Assembly: GCA_031274075.1 (NCBI GenBank)
Contig: JAISQQ010000377.1
Location: 1-9,000 of the forward strand
Source of the DNA: Accumulibacter sp.
Lineage (GTDB): Bacteria > Pseudomonadota > Gammaproteobacteria > Burkholderiales > Rhodocyclaceae
DNA: 9,000 bases
Reading direction: 5' to 3'
Made by a program: the position numbers and the translations under genes. Below, piece after piece: positions 8,208 to 9,000 of this stretch (its first letter is position 1; every line of letters starts with the position of its first letter). Under the pieces are notes generated by a model, which was not told the origin of the DNA, made no database searches, and was given only the letters and a program-made list of their open reading frames with translations.

Positions 8208-8361
8208 TCATCCGCCAAAGGCAAGATTGGGCAGCCACAGCACCCATCCCGGCGTGAACACCAGCACGGCGATGAGCGCGCAGACGGCGGCAATAAACGG
8301 GATCGACTCGATCGAGTATTCCTCAATCGAAACATCCATCAGCGCACAGACGGCGAACATG
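8208..8361 (-). pseudogene. remnant of a TRAP transporter large permease (DctM-type), C-terminal end only
   Basis: The minus strand encodes about 50 residues ([12 protein letters not shown], then [10 protein letters not shown], ending WLPNLAFGG and a TGA stop). These align with the C-terminus of the intact permease at the right edge (YTACSLLECSTD, ESIPYIVTV, YIPNLVFGGPS). The match covers a loop, the last membrane helix and the closing L/I-P-N-L motif that ends DctM proteins. Upstream on the same strand the homology stops at about 8361, where antisense mutS sequence begins, so the gene lacks its first roughly 375 or more codons. It is a diverged paralogue of the 8741-9000 gene, not a recent copy: the nucleotide match is only moderate. 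It has no start of its own and should be non-functional. Confidence 0.8.
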
Positions 8362-8367
8362 GCTGAA

Positions 8368-8586
8368 CCGCTTGGCCGGATTTTCACCCGCATCGGCGCC
8401 GCCGACGACCTGGCTTCCGGGCGCTCGACTTTCATGGTCGAGATGACCGAATCGGCGGCCATCCCGCACCACGCCACGGCCAACAGCCTGGCGCTGATGG
8501 ACGAGGCCGGGCGCGGCGCCTCGACCTTCGACGGCATGGCGCTGGCCGGTATCCCTGGGTCGGTGATCGAGGCGGCCAGGCGCCAG
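8368..8586 (+). pseudogene. mutS fragment (ATPase Walker B region) with internal deletion
   Basis: Positions 8368-8546 align without gaps with intact mutS 4304-4482 (12 differences in 179 by my count, about 93% identity). Positions 8547-8586 then align with mutS 4696-4735 (7 differences in 40). The peptide reads [18 protein letters not shown], then a Walker B segment altered from [16 protein letters not shown] to [16 protein letters not shown], then jumps to [15 protein letters not shown]. Walker A, the mismatch-binding domain and the ATHYFE region are absent, so it cannot act as MutS. The frame is still open, with a junction ATG at 8359 and a stop ending at 8655 (98 codons), but no good ribosome binding site precedes it. 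It lies in the opposite orientation to, and directly against, the DctM remnant. Confidence 0.9.
8539..8546 (+). repeat. 8-bp sequence at the deletion junction in the mutS fragment
   Basis: GCGCTGGC occurs twice in intact mutS, at 4475-4482 and 4688-4695, exactly 213 bp apart, and once here at the junction. The fragment therefore looks like a slippage or recombination deletion between short direct repeats that removed one copy plus the intervening DNA, keeping frame (71 codons). Confidence 0.75.
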
Positions 8587-8668
8587 ATCATTTGGGCACA
8601 TCGCTCTCTCCTGAGCAATGATGATCTGCCAAAGCATCTTGCGCCAATTTTTTAAAAGCTTATAAGAA

Positions 8669-8697
8669 CTGAAACCCCGGTCAGGCCAGGGTTTCAG
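8669..8697 (-). terminator. terminator-like hairpin downstream of dctM
   Basis: CTGAAACCC at 8669-8677 pairs perfectly with GGGTTTCAG at 8689-8697. After a C/A mismatch, GG (8679-8680) pairs with CC (8686-8687) around a 5-nt loop. On the minus strand, which is dctM's strand, the stem is followed by a T-rich stretch (TTCTTATAAGCTTTT). It begins 44 bp after the dctM stop, a normal place for a transcription terminator. The T tract is interrupted, so it may work weakly; on the plus strand it is followed by CTTTCTT. Confidence 0.6.
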
Positions 8698-8740
8698 CTT
8701 TCTTGTCACACGAAAAACAAGGTTTTGAAATGAGCCGGCT

Positions 8741-9000
8741 TTACGAAGGGCCGCCAAAAACCAGATTGGGAATGTACAAGACTATTTGCGGGAATAGCAT
8801 CAGGATCAACACCGTAACTACGACGGTTACGATGTACGGGATGGATTCCCTGGTGTAAACATCCGTCGAGCACTCCAGCAAGGAGCAAGCCGTATACATG
8901 GTCACGCCCACGGGAGGCGTCATGCCGCCCATGGTATTGACCAGCAGGAAAAGCAGGCCGAAATGCACGGGGTCTACGCCCAGGCTGTTTATGATGGGCA
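8741..9000 (-). CDS. dctM: TRAP transporter large permease (DctM-type), C-terminus, partial
   Basis: Eighty-five C-terminal residues are present; the gene continues past the right edge. The sequence shows the conserved end of the DctM/TRAP large permease family: HFGLLFLLVNTMGGMTPPVG, with the TPPVG turn followed by the hydrophobic TMYTACSLL segment, then a short loop (STDVYTRESIP), a final membrane helix (about 20 hydrophobic residues) and the closing IPNLVFGGPS. DctM is the 12-helix subunit that moves the substrate with sodium after delivery by the periplasmic DctP-type protein. The stop TAA is at 8741-8743 and a hairpin follows. It is on the same strand as, and upstream of, the sensor kinase, but the hairpin and remnant DNA between them argue against a single transcript. 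The substrate is not readable from this end. Confidence 0.93.
   Translation of the reverse strand, partial: PIINSLGVDPVHFGLLFLLVNTMGGMTPPVGVTMYTACSLLECSTDVYTRESIPYIVTVVVTVLILMLFPQIVLYIPNLVFGGPS

Noticed and set aside
8051..8335. 94-codon minus-strand frame overlapping the DctM remnant
   Set aside because: It is in a different frame from the remnant, crosses the 15-bp hairpin, is rich in Cys, Ser and Arg, and has no recognisable domain.
4304..8586. Assembly duplication of mutS as the explanation for the second copy
   Set aside because: The two copies differ at about 7% of positions in the first block and more in the second, with a deletion, which is not expected from a simple assembly artefact, though read evidence was not available.
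8368..8586. Diversity-generating retroelement template/variable repeat pair with mutS
   Set aside because: The differences are not confined to adenines of one strand, there is no reverse transcriptase in the window, and MutS is not a plausible target.
8323..8757. 144-codon minus-strand frame over the mutS fragment and dctM terminator region
   Set aside because: Most of it is antisense to the mutS fragment, and it runs through the hairpin at 8669-8697; no motif was recognised.

Overview
The window is from a GC-rich proteobacterium. The full-length MutS reads like the betaproteobacterial type (Rhodocyclales/Burkholderiales is my impression; no search was possible). The setting suggests metabolic versatility: there are parts of TRAP-type solute transporters at both edges, two oxidoreductases and an aldo/keto reductase.

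Left part (1-2236, all minus strand, transcribed right to left): a Gfo/Idh/MocA-family NAD(P)-dependent oxidoreductase is followed 37 bp later by a shikimate-dehydrogenase-like enzyme. After a 107-bp gap comes the start of what looks like a TRAP transporter small (DctQ-type) permease that runs off the left edge. This resembles a catabolic import-and-oxidation operon. The shikimate-dehydrogenase-like protein keeps the catalytic Lys/Asp pair and the nucleotide-binding glycine loop but has changed the two serines that bind the shikimate carboxylate, so its substrate is probably not plain shikimate.

Middle (2260-5852, plus strand): a divergent 114-bp intergenic region with a plausible promoter leads into a complete mutS (871 aa), followed 52 bp later by a complete AKR5-like aldo/keto reductase with an intact Asp/Tyr/Lys/His tetrad.

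Right part (5899-9000, minus strand): a membrane-bound hybrid sensor histidine kinase (HisKA, HATPase, receiver) sits convergent to the reductase. Its DNA is visibly more AT-rich than mutS, which suggests separate ancestry. Upstream of it is about 860 bp without an intact gene. This stretch contains a perfect 15-bp inverted repeat, the 3' end of a decayed TRAP large permease gene, and, abutting it in the opposite orientation, a 219-bp fragment of mutS. That fragment is about 93% identical over its first 179 bp to the intact mutS in the same window and carries an in-frame 213-bp deletion between 8-bp direct repeats. At the right edge is the 3' end of a different, apparently intact TRAP large permease gene (dctM) with a hairpin just downstream.

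The most unusual object is the dctM-remnant/mutS-remnant chimera at 8208-8586. I see no CRISPR array, tRNA, rRNA, insertion sequence or recognised defence system.
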